Of a stretch of 64,000 nt of DNA, positions 35,081-51,200 are shown piece by piece. The notes beneath the pieces were generated by a model. That model had not been told where the DNA came from. It saw only the letters and a list, made by a program, of their open reading frames with translations, and did not search any database. The position numbers and the translations under genes were made by a program. Origin of the DNA: Volvariella volvacea V23 (taxonomy: Eukaryota > Basidiomycota > Agaricomycetes > Agaricales > Pluteaceae); contig KB722747.1 of the NCBI GenBank assembly GCA_000349905.1, forward strand, positions 475,167 through 539,166, in the 5' to 3' direction. The stretch's first letter is position 1. Every line of letters begins with the position of its first letter.

Positions 35081-36586
35081 ATGTCGACAACTTTTACAGG
35101 AAAATTGGTGGCGATTCCGTCCATGGCATTGGATTTGGTGCCATGGGGATCAGTAGTTACTACGGGGCCACCGAGTCTGACGAAGAGCGCTTCAAGGTGC
35201 GTTAATATGCGCTACCTAGCTATGCTGCGAGGTGTCCTGATCCAGTTCTGGACCATTCGTAGGTCCTCGATGCTGCGTTCAATCTTGGCAGCAAGCACTG
35301 GGACTCCAGTAACATCTATGGTGACTCGGAGGAGTTAATAGGAAAGTGGTATGTCATTCCTTTCTACCCAATTTGCCTACTCTAAACACACCTGTTCCTT
35401 CTGTTGCAGGTTGAAGCGTACAGGCAAACGGAATGACATTTTCATAGCCACCAAGTTCGGCATTACTGCAGAAGGTGCCAGAGGAGATCCTGCATACGCT
35501 AGACAGTGTTTGGAGACATCGCTCAGGCGACTGGGAGTGGACTATATCGACCTGTACTACGTCCACAGAATTGACTCCAAACTCCCTATTGAGGTATGCG
35601 ATGCCAAAATCCTACTGATTTGTGTGCCCCACGCTGACCTCGAACCCAGGTCACCATTCGAGAGTTAGCCAAATTCGTCAAGTGCGTCCTGCTATCCACA
35701 AGTTGTATCAAATACGACTAACCCCTTTCACAGGGAAGGAAAAGTCAAACACCTCGGCCTATCAGAGTGCTCTGCAGCAACTCTGCGTCGCGCGCACGCC
35801 ATTCATCCTATCGCAGCTGTACAGGTTCGAGCTCTATTAGCTGAGGTTGCGCTCATATCTGACTTTGCTTCGCTTTTGTAGCTTGAGGTATCCCCATTCG
35901 TTCTGGACGTATGGGACGAGAAAAATGCCCTGGCACGAACAGCACAAGAATTGGGAGTGACTATTGTGGCATACTCTCCTTTGGCCAGGGGTATGCTGAC
36001 TGGTCGATTCGTAAGTTGACTCAATGCAGTTCACGAGTTTGAACTTATTAACTTTGACTCTTCCCAAAGAAATCACAAGACGATTTGGAAGCCGATGACT
36101 TCAGAAGGACAGTTCCCAAGTGAGTAGACTTCAATGATTACCCCTTGTCACGTAGATTAACATAATCATCAGGTACTCCAACGAGAACTTCCCAAACATT
36201 TTGAATGTTGTTTCTAAACTGGAGGAAATTGGCAAGAAACATAACGCAACAGCTGGTCAGGTCACCCTGGCGTGGCTTCTAGCCAAGGGCGACAACTTTG
36301 TCGTTATCCCCGGTACAAAGAAAATCAAGGCAGGTTTTGATGTACCACCGATGGTTGTCCATTCAGGGCTCATTCGTATTTGCAGTATCTTGAGGAGAAT
36401 ATGGGTGCCGAGAAGGTCCATCTGTCACCAGAAGAAGTTATCGCAATTGATGAGATAGCAAAGGCCGCCGAGGTTGAGGTACCGGGGCAGCGATATAACG
36501 ACTATGGAATGGCCCTTTCCTTCGTAGATACCCCCCGGAAAATTGAGCCCATTGCTTCTACGCATCGAAGCGGTGATTCTAAATAG
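35081..36586 (+). CDS. aldo-keto reductase 1 (one-base lesion near the start)
   Basis: NADPH-dependent oxidoreductase of the AKR family (yeast and plant-type AKR13-like), about 340 residues. After splicing the four catalytic positions are all present: Asp and Tyr in [13 protein letters not shown], Lys in FIATKFGI and His in YYVHRID. Later motifs include [43 protein letters not shown] and the cofactor region [14 protein letters not shown]. The ATG at 35081 gives MSTTFTG, but the following GGAAAATTGG has four A where reductase 2 has five, so the frame slips by one base before the [13 protein letters not shown] segment. This homopolymer difference may be a sequencing error. If real, initiation would have to move to the Met of FGAMG. 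At least eight introns share positions with reductase 2. C-terminus ends HRSGDSK. Confidence 0.75.
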
Positions 36587-36762
36587 TGTAACCAATACCT
36601 GTAGATGTCGCTCGTAGTCTGGAAATACAAAAGCTGATCTTCATTGAGGTTCGTTGTCCTTGCATTCTGAGCTAAGGGTGAATAAAATTGGTGCGGATTA
36701 CTGGACGTAAAAACACCTGCAGTCGTTGCAATTTTTTACTTCATTATATAGAAACACCTTGT

Positions 36763-36834
36763 ATCAATGGGTCTGGTGCCATAGCAATCAGCGGCTACCG
36801 CGGGGACTAGAATCTGACAAGGAACACTTCAAGT
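36763..36834 (+). pseudogene. remnant of a third aldo-keto reductase exon 1
   Basis: TGGTGCCATAGCAATCAGCGG and the following bases, up to ACACTTCAAG, line up with reductase 1 exon 1 ([21 protein letters not shown]). The Met codon has become ATA and a base loss creates a stop. Only this exon is recognisable; the rest of the copy has gone. Confidence 0.65.
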
Positions 36835-37294
36835 TAATAGGCTGTCCCGTCTGTTTATGTGTCTAACCCCACTTGGACTTCAATACAGGCCCCGATGCCG
36901 TAGTATGTATGACCTTGAATCCTGGCTTTGGCATTCTGGTAACATATACCGTGACACTGGGCCAATCAGAAAGTGGTGCATCATTCTTTGCCTCCGGGAT
37001 CTGCCCGAAATGCCCACCCAAGCCCTCCCCATTGACTTTATTTCAAGCTGAAGCACACGAAATGGAATCTTGCATGGAAAACAAACATCAGCAAAGCGGA
37101 GAAAGTCCTTCCCCAAAAGGTATCGGGAATTAATGGTTAGTACCCCGACTCTGCCGGTGAATATGCGCGTCCTTCATGATCAACTGCTGTTAGTCTGGCT
37201 GAATCACCGGTGATGCTCCTGTGAAGATCATCAACGCGGTACAGTCATGCAGTGAATAATTTACCACGTCAGTTACGGCAACAGCACTTGAAGT

Positions 37295-37317
37295 GGGTCA
37301 CTGGAGTACTTATAAGA
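37295..37317 (+). promoter_or_regulatory. core promoter of aldo-keto reductase 2 with shared GGGTCACTG box
   Basis: GGGTCACTG at 37295-37303 then TTATAAGA at 37310-37317, about 95 bp before the ATG at 37411. The arrangement matches that of reductase 1. Confidence 0.55.
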
Positions 37318-37410
37318 CTATATACATGATATTCCAATCGTCCGTCACAGGTCAAACCCCCCAACATCTTTCACCGAATAGCAGCCCCCACTCCCAACCA
37401 ACAGACAAGA

Positions 37411-38864
37411 ATGTCCCCATCAGTTTATAGAAAAATTGGTGGCGACACTGTTCATAGCATTGGATTTGGTCTAATGGGAATCTGCGGCTACTATGGTGCC
37501 ATAGATTCTGATGAAGAGCGCTTAAAGGTTAGTAGACATCTTATCTGCCGATGCCTTTTAATTTGCGATGATCTGATCAATTCTCCTTACAGGTCCTCGA
37601 TGCTGCTTACGAGCTTGGCTGTAGGCACTGGGATTCTAGCAACGTCTATTGTGACTCTGAAGAATTAATTGGGAAATGGTACGCTCCCTTTCCAGTAAAG
37701 GTTCAACTCCTTAAACAAACTGGCTGATTTTTATGCAGGTTGAAGCGTACCAGCAAGCGAAATGAAGTCTTCATCGCGACCAAATTTGGCATCACAGCCG
37801 ACAAGCCTAGGGGAGATCCTGCATACGCCAGAGAATGTTTGGAGACTTCCTTGAAGCGGGTGGGGGTGGACTATATAGATCTATATTATGTCCAGGGTTG
37901 ATTCGACAATCCCCATTGAGGTATGCATAATCTAATCCTGTCAATTCCAGGCTATGTACAATGAATCCAGGTCACTATGCGAGAGTTGGCTGAATTCGTC
38001 AAGTGAGTTTAATTTATCCACAAGCTACCTTAGACGATTCTTACACCTCTATAGAGAAGGCAAGGTCAAACACATTGGCCTGTCAGAGTGTTCTGCAGAA
38101 ACACTTCGTCGCGCTCACGCTATTCATCCCATTGCAGCTGTACAGGTTCGTCCTCCGCCTCATTTAATCAAGTTCACATCCGCATTTCTATGTCTTCAGG
38201 TTGAAGTATCTCCGTTCGTTCTCGTCATTTGGGATGAAAAGGTTGCACTGGCAAAGACGGCTCAAGAATTAGGTGTGGCTATCGTAGCGTATTCTCCCTT
38301 GGCCAGAGGAATGCTAACTGGTCGATACGTGAGTGAATTTTACGTACCTCCTGAGCACTTAGAATCGATATCATTCTCAACAGAAATCACACGATGACTT
38401 GGATGCCGACGATTTCAGAAGACGCATTCCCAAGTACGCTGGTTTGCTCTATTACGAGAGTGAAAGATCTGACCCCCTGTTCACGCAGATACTCCAACGA
38501 AAACTTCCCCAAAATTTTGGATGTTGTAGCTAAATTACAAGAGATTGGAAATAAACACAACGCAACAGCTGGACAGGTCACCCTAGCCTGGGTCCTAGCC
38601 AAGGGAGACAACTTTTTCGTTATTCCTGGCACCAAGAAGATCAAGGTTTGTTAAATAGTGTCATTGCTTGCTCGTCTAAGACTGATTTCGGTATGCGAAC
38701 AGTACCTGGAAGAAAACATGGGTGCCGAAAAAGTTCATCTGTCGCCTGAGGAAGTTGCTGAGATTGATGAAATAGCAAGGGCTGCTGAGGACATTCCGGG
38801 ATTGAGATATGGCGACAACGAAACAAGCATCTTCCTTGATACACCACCAGATGTTGGTAATTGA
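37411..38864 (+). pseudogene. aldo-keto reductase 2, frameshift at the catalytic histidine
   Basis: Close paralogue of reductase 1 with the same exon layout. The N-terminus is sound (KIGGDTVHSIGFGLMG). Asp/Tyr are in WDSSNVYCDSEEL, with Cys where reductase 1 has Gly, and Lys is in FIATKFG. Where reductase 1 reads GTCCACAGAATTGAC (VHRID), this copy reads GTCCAGGGTTGA: two bases are missing at about 37893, so the His codon is destroyed and TGA follows at 37899-37901. After the lesion every exon is again open in the original frame ([62 protein letters not shown], ending PPDVGN). So a single small deletion separates it from a full enzyme: a very recent pseudogene or an assembly error at one site. 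Confidence 0.75.
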
Positions 38865-39176
38865 GTTCAGCGTATATCACACCATATGCAAAACGAGAAC
38901 GGACTTTACCAAGGCTATTGATACTAGGACACCTAATACGATGCTTGTAAGGCCATGGAACAATTTAAATGTATCCACCATATGAAAGGATTGTACTCGG
39001 AGTCTTACACCGGCCCTTTACGCTGGGGTTGTATTGAGCCAAGGACGGAATGACTGGACTAATATTCGGGACGTTATAGATTACGAAAGCTCTTGTACGA
39101 CAACAGACAACACCCTATGTGCACTAAGGATACAGACACGAAAAGACAAGTTGGACAGTGGTGGTGGTAGTTCAAA
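38865..39176. other. convergent 3' spacer
   Basis: 312 bp between the stops of reductase 2 (+) and SMC3 (-), holding two facing 3' ends. No gene. Confidence 0.7.
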
Positions 39177-43589
<4,413 letters not shown>

Positions 43590-43862
43590 TCAATCGCGAG
43601 TCCAGCGTGACTACAATTGCAGCTTGGAAGTGGTGGCTATTCGTTGCGGCGCGTCTGGATCACTCGTGTGACCAACTTGTGACAGTTCGCGTGCGTCACA
43701 GTACAAGTTACACCCAGGCTACTGTAGTACACATGAGGATACATCATAACTAAGTGCTCTCTTGTCTGCCATTTCTTGCTTCCTCTTCATGTACAACCTC
43801 CAGATCCAGTATTTCTGGCACGCCGAGTCTCATCATATGATGAGCGACAACTGCCTCTGTAG

Positions 43863-46191
43863 TTAATCCTCACCTGGAGAGATCGTACTGACGGGTGATT
43901 CTTGCGAGGGGCGCTCGCTCGCCGTACGCGATGTATATAAGTCACCGTACTTGATATCTTTGAAGTGGTCTCGCAAATCTATATTATCCTCGATCCAGCC
44001 AGGTTTACGTAGGATCCCAGAGAACGTTGACACAATAGATTCGTGATTGGCAAGACGCGGTTTTGGGGAAGTGCTTGGACTGTCAAAGGAGGATGGCTTG
44101 TACTCCAATAGCCAATTTTCGGGGGGATCCTTCATCACCGTGACCTCCGAAATCGGCAGGTGAGGTGGAGGATAATCTCGTGACAGCTTCTCGTACATGG
44201 CGCTGTAATGCTCCTTGCACAGAGCCATCAACTCCTTGACCAAATCCCTGAATTGTGGAGCACAGCCCCAAAGGAGAATGGTGGAAGCGTTGCACATCAT
44301 CTGTAATTTATGCCCCGGGCCAATTTCATAGTCTCCTATTTGTTGTCGAGAGTCATAGTACGAAGTGAGGTAGCCAGTTAATTGGGATGCAGTCATCACT
44401 GTGAAAAGACGGAGTCCAAGTAAAATGACAACGTGGACGAAGGATTCGATGTCATCCGATACCGAATATGGTTTCAACGGCAGACTGCCTGCGAGTGCAG
44501 ACCTATAGATCCATGTGCCCTATGAACGGCTATCAGTTAACAATGCCCGACTAATGTTGGACTCGCTTACGGGACGATTCTTCGCGGTTGGGCGCTTATT
44601 CAACTCGTCCTTGTATTTGCATAGATCCCAACCATTGAGGAACCCGATGTGAGGAAGGGAGGAAGGGCCGAATCACCCTCGCACCCTTTGTCGTATATTT
44701 CTGCGTCGACGAGGATGTTGTCATAACTGATATCGTGATGTAGCACCCCTGCCTTTTCCCAGGCTGTTTTATGTGCTTTTGCAGTCAATGAGTAAAAAAA
44801 ATGAACGTGAGGCGCGACGCACTCACCGATGATGGCGTCAAAAATAACCAAGCACATACTTCGCGAGTCCTTACATTCGATAAGTGGTTTCCCGATCTGC
44901 TTTGTGACAAGGCGATGGTGAATCAGAGCGTGGTGTTAACGCGGGGATGAAGGAGTCGTGGACTGAATGACGTCTTGAGTCACAGTGCGCTGGTTTTCTT
45001 GATGAACTCGAACGTCTCCACCGCAAATTACTGTTGCAATGAATGGGACCTGCGAACTCTCCAATTTCTTATACACGTCAACTTCAGCATGATACTTGGG
45101 TGAGTCAATCCGCCAACTGTCCTTGAGGAAAACAAGTCGGTGATTAGCGACGTCGAGAGCAATGAAGCCTTTTGTCGCTCTCCCAGTGACAGAATAGGAA
45201 GGAAAATGAGGTTTTCCGATAAGGAAATCTTTGGGACCTGCATCGTCCTGAATAGTAACACATTGAATGGGGTAATGATTATCGCTAATAGCTTCTTGCA
45301 AATAATTCCGATGCGTTTCTATGTTCGTGTTGAAAGTCTCCATCATTCGAGCCTCCTCTAGTGTCGCTGGACGTATAGTGGGATCATATCCGAGTCTATA
45401 TGCCCCAACTTGTACACGAAATCCAGGAGTTTTGACGGTTCCTTTTTGTAGTCGAATGAATGAGTGACAACGATGCCAACGCGGTCCCATCTAATCAGCC
45501 AAGCGAGTGATCCTCGAAGAGAAACAGAAAAAAGGAAGGTGCGGTGCTGGCGATTCTGGATGTGAGACGCGTATTCGACTATCTGCCCAAGGGAGAACAT
45601 GGCGTTGTTTCCCTTACCTGGGGCGAAAGGATGATCATTGTTTTCGTTCTTCACTTCTATGAATGTTGAGACATAAGACCACCGCATATAGCTGGCATAT
45701 TGCTGACGACGACCAAAACTTGTGGCTTTGGAACCCCCAACAGCACGTCTTTCAGAGAGCGGCATAATAGATAGGTCGATGCATTTGTCCTTCCCAGATT
45801 CCGACCAGTTTGCTGTGTCAAAGACTCTGTAAAGGCTTCCCTCTAAAGCGGATGAAAATGTATCACACTATGCATAGACTCTCAACAACACGTCAAATCA
45901 CTTTGCATGTGAAGAACGAACCAACTCTGGGTACCAAAGAACTTCTTTATCCTTCAGCATGTCGTCTGTAAGCCAACTGAAGTCCTTGAATGTCGCCCTT
46001 TTTTCTGGTGGGACAGGGGGTAGAGGCGCGAATGTGTTCATGAAATGGTCATAGGTAACGAATGCCATGCGATCCTGCATGTCAGCCCCCAAATCGGGGT
46101 AGATCTCTTGTGCCTTGGTCTGTCTGTCGTGGTAGTGTAGGTGGCTATGTGGGCGGGTGGATACTTCGTCCTGATTAGCATCTGGTACCAT
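43863..46191 (-). CDS. fungal-type protein kinase, FunK1 domain
   Basis: Member of the fungus-specific FunK1 group of protein-kinase-like proteins expanded in mushrooms and relatives. The start at 46191 begins an N-terminal region (about 97 residues). Next is a conserved lead domain (YASYMRWSYVSTFIEVKNE, FSLGQIVEYASHIQNRQHRTFLFS). The kinase core has GKPLIE, the catalytic loop AGVLHHDISYDNIL (HHD in place of HRD, with the catalytic Asp and Asn kept; DNA about 44700-44750), NGWDLC at the metal-binding Asp position and GTWIYRSA then VSDDIESFVHVV. The tail is charged and ends SPVSTISPGED. The intron after exon 1 fits best from GTTCGT to AGAG (reading PELGSLYRVFD). Substrates of the family are unknown. 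No disabling change was found, though the Gly of the usual DFG-like motif is absent, as is common in FunK1. Confidence 0.85.
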
Positions 46192-48256
46192 GGTGAGTTA
46201 TAGACAAAGTATTAAAGGATGCACACCTTTACCCTTATAAAGTCAGCCGTACCAATTATTTGGTATTTGGTTAGGCGGGGCAAATATTATGGCTAAATAT
46301 GATCGAAATATGGGATGAGCAAAATTGCAGCCTGTCGGAACGTGCATTGAAACATGCACGCTTGTAATTAGAAGTCTGGCTAGTTAAAAGGAAGGACGGG
46401 CCGTGGAACTGTTGAGTCCTTTCTAGACCTATCTAGTCAGCTGCAAAAATCAAACTAGAAAAAGCATGAATTAATATGCCTACTATTCACCGTTGAGCGA
46501 AGTGGTCGTTCGAGCCTAGGACTTGCACGACTCAGGGGCCCAAGCTTACGTACTCCACAAGCCCTATGTTGCCAGAGAGCCAAGAGCTAACGACCGTATT
46601 GTTTAGGCCCTAAGATGCGGTGCGACGAGCGATGAACGAGTTTTTATAAGAACTGAGGGCGCGAGTGGCGGCGAGATGATGGTCTCACCTGTTAATACGA
46701 CGATATCACTTAACGAAGGTTTGGACTCGGAGGTCGCTTTCCAATGGTCACGTGTCAATACTTTTCTTGAATCCGCACGTGTATATGTCACATGCTCGTG
46801 CTGCAGGGTAGGCGAAGATGCGCATTGCGCCAAGACGCGGTTGGGCTATCCAATTATCCCGGAGGGCCCGGTTCTGGCATTTAAAAGTCGTCGTAATCAG
46901 GCGGGGTTGGCAGTGGAGTGTGTGGAAAGAGGGGAGGGGCTGAGGTCGGTCGTTTGAAGCCATGTTGGCCTCTGATTTCTGGCACCTTGATCAAAATTCC
47001 CTTGCACGCCAGGGAATCAAACCTTATCCAGCTGGGAGTGCTTTTTTGTTTGAAATTTGAATCTCGTTCATCGACTGGTGCAGGAAACCAGTCCGAAGGC
47101 GCAGTGGGCAGCTGCCTGCATAGGTTTTTCTGTGGTAGTGCTTTTTGACATCGCCAGACAAGGGGAGCCTCCCTAAACATATTTTGGCTGCTACGGTGCA
47201 TCATCCACTGGGGAAGTTTGAAAACTAAATTCAGCCGATGTTGAACGCAAATTTTCCTTTTTTTTTTTTGCTCTGCCTGTACTGGCTTGACGTGACGTAG
47301 CTTTTTCGGGCCAACTAGTACTCACCTGTACTCACAGTCTAGTGAAGTCTTAGCCAAAAGGGGGCAAGCCTCAACGATTACATATCTTAGATCTTGGGCC
47401 TCAACTTGTTTTTAATATTCGTGAACCCAACAGACTTGATATCGGACGCTTGGAATTGCAACACTCGGGACAGGTCGATATGGGCTCCGAAAAAGGGTGG
47501 TACTGTCTGGTTGCTATGGTCAAAGTCAACAAGCAGCATACATAATGCATGATGGGCAGTGAAGAGATGCGTCGCAAGGGCACCGCCGGGCTTCATTGTG
47601 TCTACCCAACCTCTCACATCATCTCTACCACGGCCTCAATTCAGGCTCGCAAGCCATCATACAATGAGTCACCAGGACCAACAAACTAGCCATTCAAATT
47701 CAAATTTCCAAACTACGAAGGGGAACGTGAAGGAGTAATGAGAACAAGAAAACGGGGCAAAGACCAGGGAAAGGGGATTGGATAAAGCAATGGGAGATGG
47801 GGGTAGATGTAGACGCTGGCCACGGAGGGATGAGGACGCCAGTATCTGGGTAAGTAGAACAAATTATCAACACAACAGAACAGAACGAGACCAATAAGTG
47901 GGTAATGTGAACGTGGTGAATTCCTGCGAGTAGCAAGGGAAATCGATAAAACCAGGTGAAAGTAGAAGTGGCTGGTATAGCGGAAGAGGTAACGGTGAAA
48001 TGAGGATATAAAAAACATGAGTAAGGTATATCAGGGTGAGTTGGTCACGATGTCAGAATAGACGGGTAAACATAGAACATAGGGAAGAAGGAGGAAAGGG
48101 GGGCGGATAAGGGGGGCTGAGCGTCACAATATTACCAGGGATCGATGTCCAATATATGTAACCGAGCATATCCAGCAGGGGAGCGAAAAGGAGTAAAGGA
48201 GCGACGAAATGTATCCGACGAGAGAACTGAAATGATCTGCAGCAGCGCCTCCTCCT
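46192..48256. other. intergenic with no supported gene
   Basis: About 2 kb. A 7-bp perfect inverted repeat (GGTCGTT 46504-46510, AACGACC 46589-46595) bounds a 92-nt stretch. Minus-strand frames at 46881-47204 and 47387-47617 are unsupported; the latter has a phrase, MKPGGALATHLF, that faintly recalls a methyltransferase. From 47700 to 48256 the + strand is purine-rich and likely holds the 3' untranslated region of MSB2. Confidence 0.5.
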
Positions 48257-51200
48257 TTACCAATTCATACTACTCTCCTTCAACATCGGCGCCGAGATGG
48301 CTCCCGGTGCCACGTTTCTTCGTGTCATCAAAGGACTACCTCTTCCACTGAATGGATTCTGTCCTGATGACTCTGCTGCTGCTCTAGCAATTTGCTCTCT
48401 CATCTCTTGATCTCTCAACGAATCCTCCGCATAATAGAAACTCCTCCTTCTCGCACCGCCCACGCTATCCTGGTCAAAGTCTCGTCCTTCCGGTCTAACA
48501 CCCATGAATCCACTATCAACTGGTGGATCGCTCAACCTCCTATGCTTCAAATCCTGTCGCCTCTTCCAAGATCTGTAAACCAAGAACGCCAGAACGAGCA
48601 CAGCAATAGTTCCCAACGCCGTCACAACTCCAATGATTGCATCCTGTCTCTCCCTCCCCTGGTTCGAAACAGCTCCAGAATTGGCTCCTAGTCCATTTCC
48701 ATTGCCTCCGCTTCCACCTCCGGGTATAATTCCACCACCGGCACCATTAGGATCCGCAACGGAGTTCAATGCGAACCCAGAGTTGACCATGTTGACTAGG
48801 TCTTGGGCGACCGGGTCAGCAACGCCGGTGTAGAATGACGATTGTTTTGCTTTAATTTCTGCGGCTAAGGTGTCAACAAGCTCTGTGGGTATATACCCAA
48901 GCCACATTGTGCCAAGTTGGTTGGCATCCGAAGGACCCCGGTACGAATGGGGCACGTAAACCTGCAGTGCGTAGGTTAGGACTTCGTCGACTGTGACGTG
49001 GTGGTGCCGTAATGATTGATGTCCGGGACGAGGTGACGTCGGGTGTAGCCGTGACAGCAGTGACGGGAAAGATTTTCAGGGAAAGTTGGAGAAGGTTATA
49101 TTTGATACGGCAAAAAAGAAAAAAGGATAAAAGTAGCCGACGATCAGTGGATAATACATGAAACTTGAAGTGGTCACGTACCAGAAATTCCAAGAGAATG
49201 AGAGATGATGACTGGCAAGTATGCGAATATCTGGCTGGCAGCGATTTGGTTTGAAACAACGAACGGCCAATTCAACTCCAGGGTGAATAAGATACTGATA
49301 ATGGTATAACCCGACAAGTCTTGATTCGGATCCATTTGATTCCTTGGATAAATCCTGGCCGGCATATTGGTGGGCAATGGCGCCTCAGTCAAAGCCGTAG
49401 CAGTTGCGCGAACAACGGAGGTTCCACCAGTGCTGTCCGTGATAGTAGACTCCTCTTCTGGGTTGACTGTTGGCTCAGCGGCATCCGGATCTGTAAGGGT
49501 AGCCTCGACAGAAGTAGTAGGGATTGAAGTGAAGACCAATCCAGACTCCGTCAGGAATGCCAAATCCGAATTAATTGAGACAGACGAAATGATGGGCGGG
49601 ACGGAAACGGTGGCCGTTTCGTTTGTGCTGGGAAGGGAGGAACCAGGGAAGCTAATGACAGGGAAGGAATCAGAATCCGTGCCAGTTGGTGAGCTAGACG
49701 GTCCGCCAGTTGGAGTTGTGTCGGTGTCGGTGTCGGTGCCTGTGGGAGGCAACGAGGTTGGACCAGATCCGTCACTGTCTGTATCTGTGGGCGGTAGAGA
49801 GGTTGGGCCTGTTGTATCACTGTCGGTATCCGTAGGAGGTAGGGAAGTTGGGCCTCCAGTTTCGTTATCGGTATCCGTAGGAGGAAGCGAGGTAGGACCA
49901 CCGGTTTCGCTGTCTGTATCTGTAGGAGGAAGTGATGTTGGCCCACCGGTAGGGCTATCTGTATCTGTAGGAGGAAGCGATGTTGGCCCACCGGTAGGGC
50001 TATCTGTATCTGTTGGAGGAAGCGAGGTAGGTCCTGCAGTATCAGAGCCAGTATCCGTTGGAGGTTCCTCAGTTGGACCATTCGTTGGTGTATCAGTCGG
50101 TGAAGTAGGCTCCTCAGTGATTGTTGGTGAAGTAGGCTCCCCAGTAGGCTCCTCAGTAACCGTCGGGTCATCTGTAGGCAGAGGAGGGAGGGAGATCGAT
50201 CCAGACACTGAAACGGTGGGAAGAGGTGGAAGAGGGTTGGAAGGCTCGTCGGAGACCGTTGGCGTTGGCGTTGGCTCCGTTGGGTCATCGGTTGGTGGCA
50301 GGGTCGGGGTGTCTGTTGGGGGCACCTCAGTGTCAGGAGGAAGAGTCGGGGTATCTGTTGGGGGAACCTCTGTATCCGTAGGAGGGAGCGTTGGGGTGTC
50401 TGTTGGAGGAACCTCAGTATCAGGAGGAAGAGTTGGAGTATCTGTGGGAGGAACTCCAGTGTCCGTTGGGGGCTGCTCTGTGACAGTGGGAGGCTGCTCT
50501 GTAACAGTAGGTGGCTCGTCAGTGACAGTAGGAGGCTGGTCAGTGATGGTGGGGGGTTGATCTGTCACAGTGGGTGGTTGATCAGTGACCGTAGGAGGCT
50601 GCTCAGTGACCGTAGGGGGTTGGTCAGTGACGGTGGGTGGTTGGTCGGTCACGGTTGGAGGCTGATCAGTCACTGTGGGGGGTTGTTCCGTCACGGTAGG
50701 AGGCTCTTCAGTCACCGTCGGTGGTTGCTCCGTAACAGTCGGGGGCTGCTCAGTCACAATAGGAGGCTCTTCAGTGACAGCGGGGGGCTGCTCTGTGTCC
50801 GTGGGAGGCTGCTCAGTAGCGGTGGGAGGCTGCTCTGTAGGAGGTTGCTCTGTGACAGTCGGAGGCTGCTCAGTCGCCGTGGGTGGTTCCTCGGTAGCGG
50901 TGGGCGGCAAGTCAGTGACGGTAGGAGGTTCCTCCGTAGGCGTAGGCAAAGTCTCCGTGGGCACCTCGGTATCCGTTGGGGTAGGCTGCTCTGTTGGTAG
51001 CTCAACCGACACGCTAACACTCAAGGACGGCAGAATGCCTGAATCTGTGTCGGTGGGTATTTCTGATGGCGTTGGCTCCGGTGGTGGTGTAGAAGGGTCT
51101 ACAGGGGTTTCAACAGGAGTTTCAACGCCGTTGGAGCTGCTACCGGTTTCTGTTGGATCAGGAGACGTGGCTGTCTCTGACCCTGAACTGGGATCTGCTG

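Larger units (their letters stand above)
36587..37410. other. spacer between the two aldo-keto reductases
   Basis: Contains the exon-1 remnant at 36763-36834 and the promoter of reductase 2. Two overlapping frames around 36857-37133 have no recognised domain. Confidence 0.55.

Noticed and set aside
46504..46595. tRNA-like element bounded by GGTCGTT and AACGACC
   Set aside because: The 7-bp ends could be an acceptor stem, and the minus strand has a TAGCTC A-box-like start. However, no proper T-arm or anticodon arm could be drawn and the B-box is displaced.
47387..47617. Methyltransferase-like phrase WVDTMKPGG in a 76-residue minus-strand frame
   Set aside because: Only one short phrase is suggestive; no other motif or exon could be linked to it.
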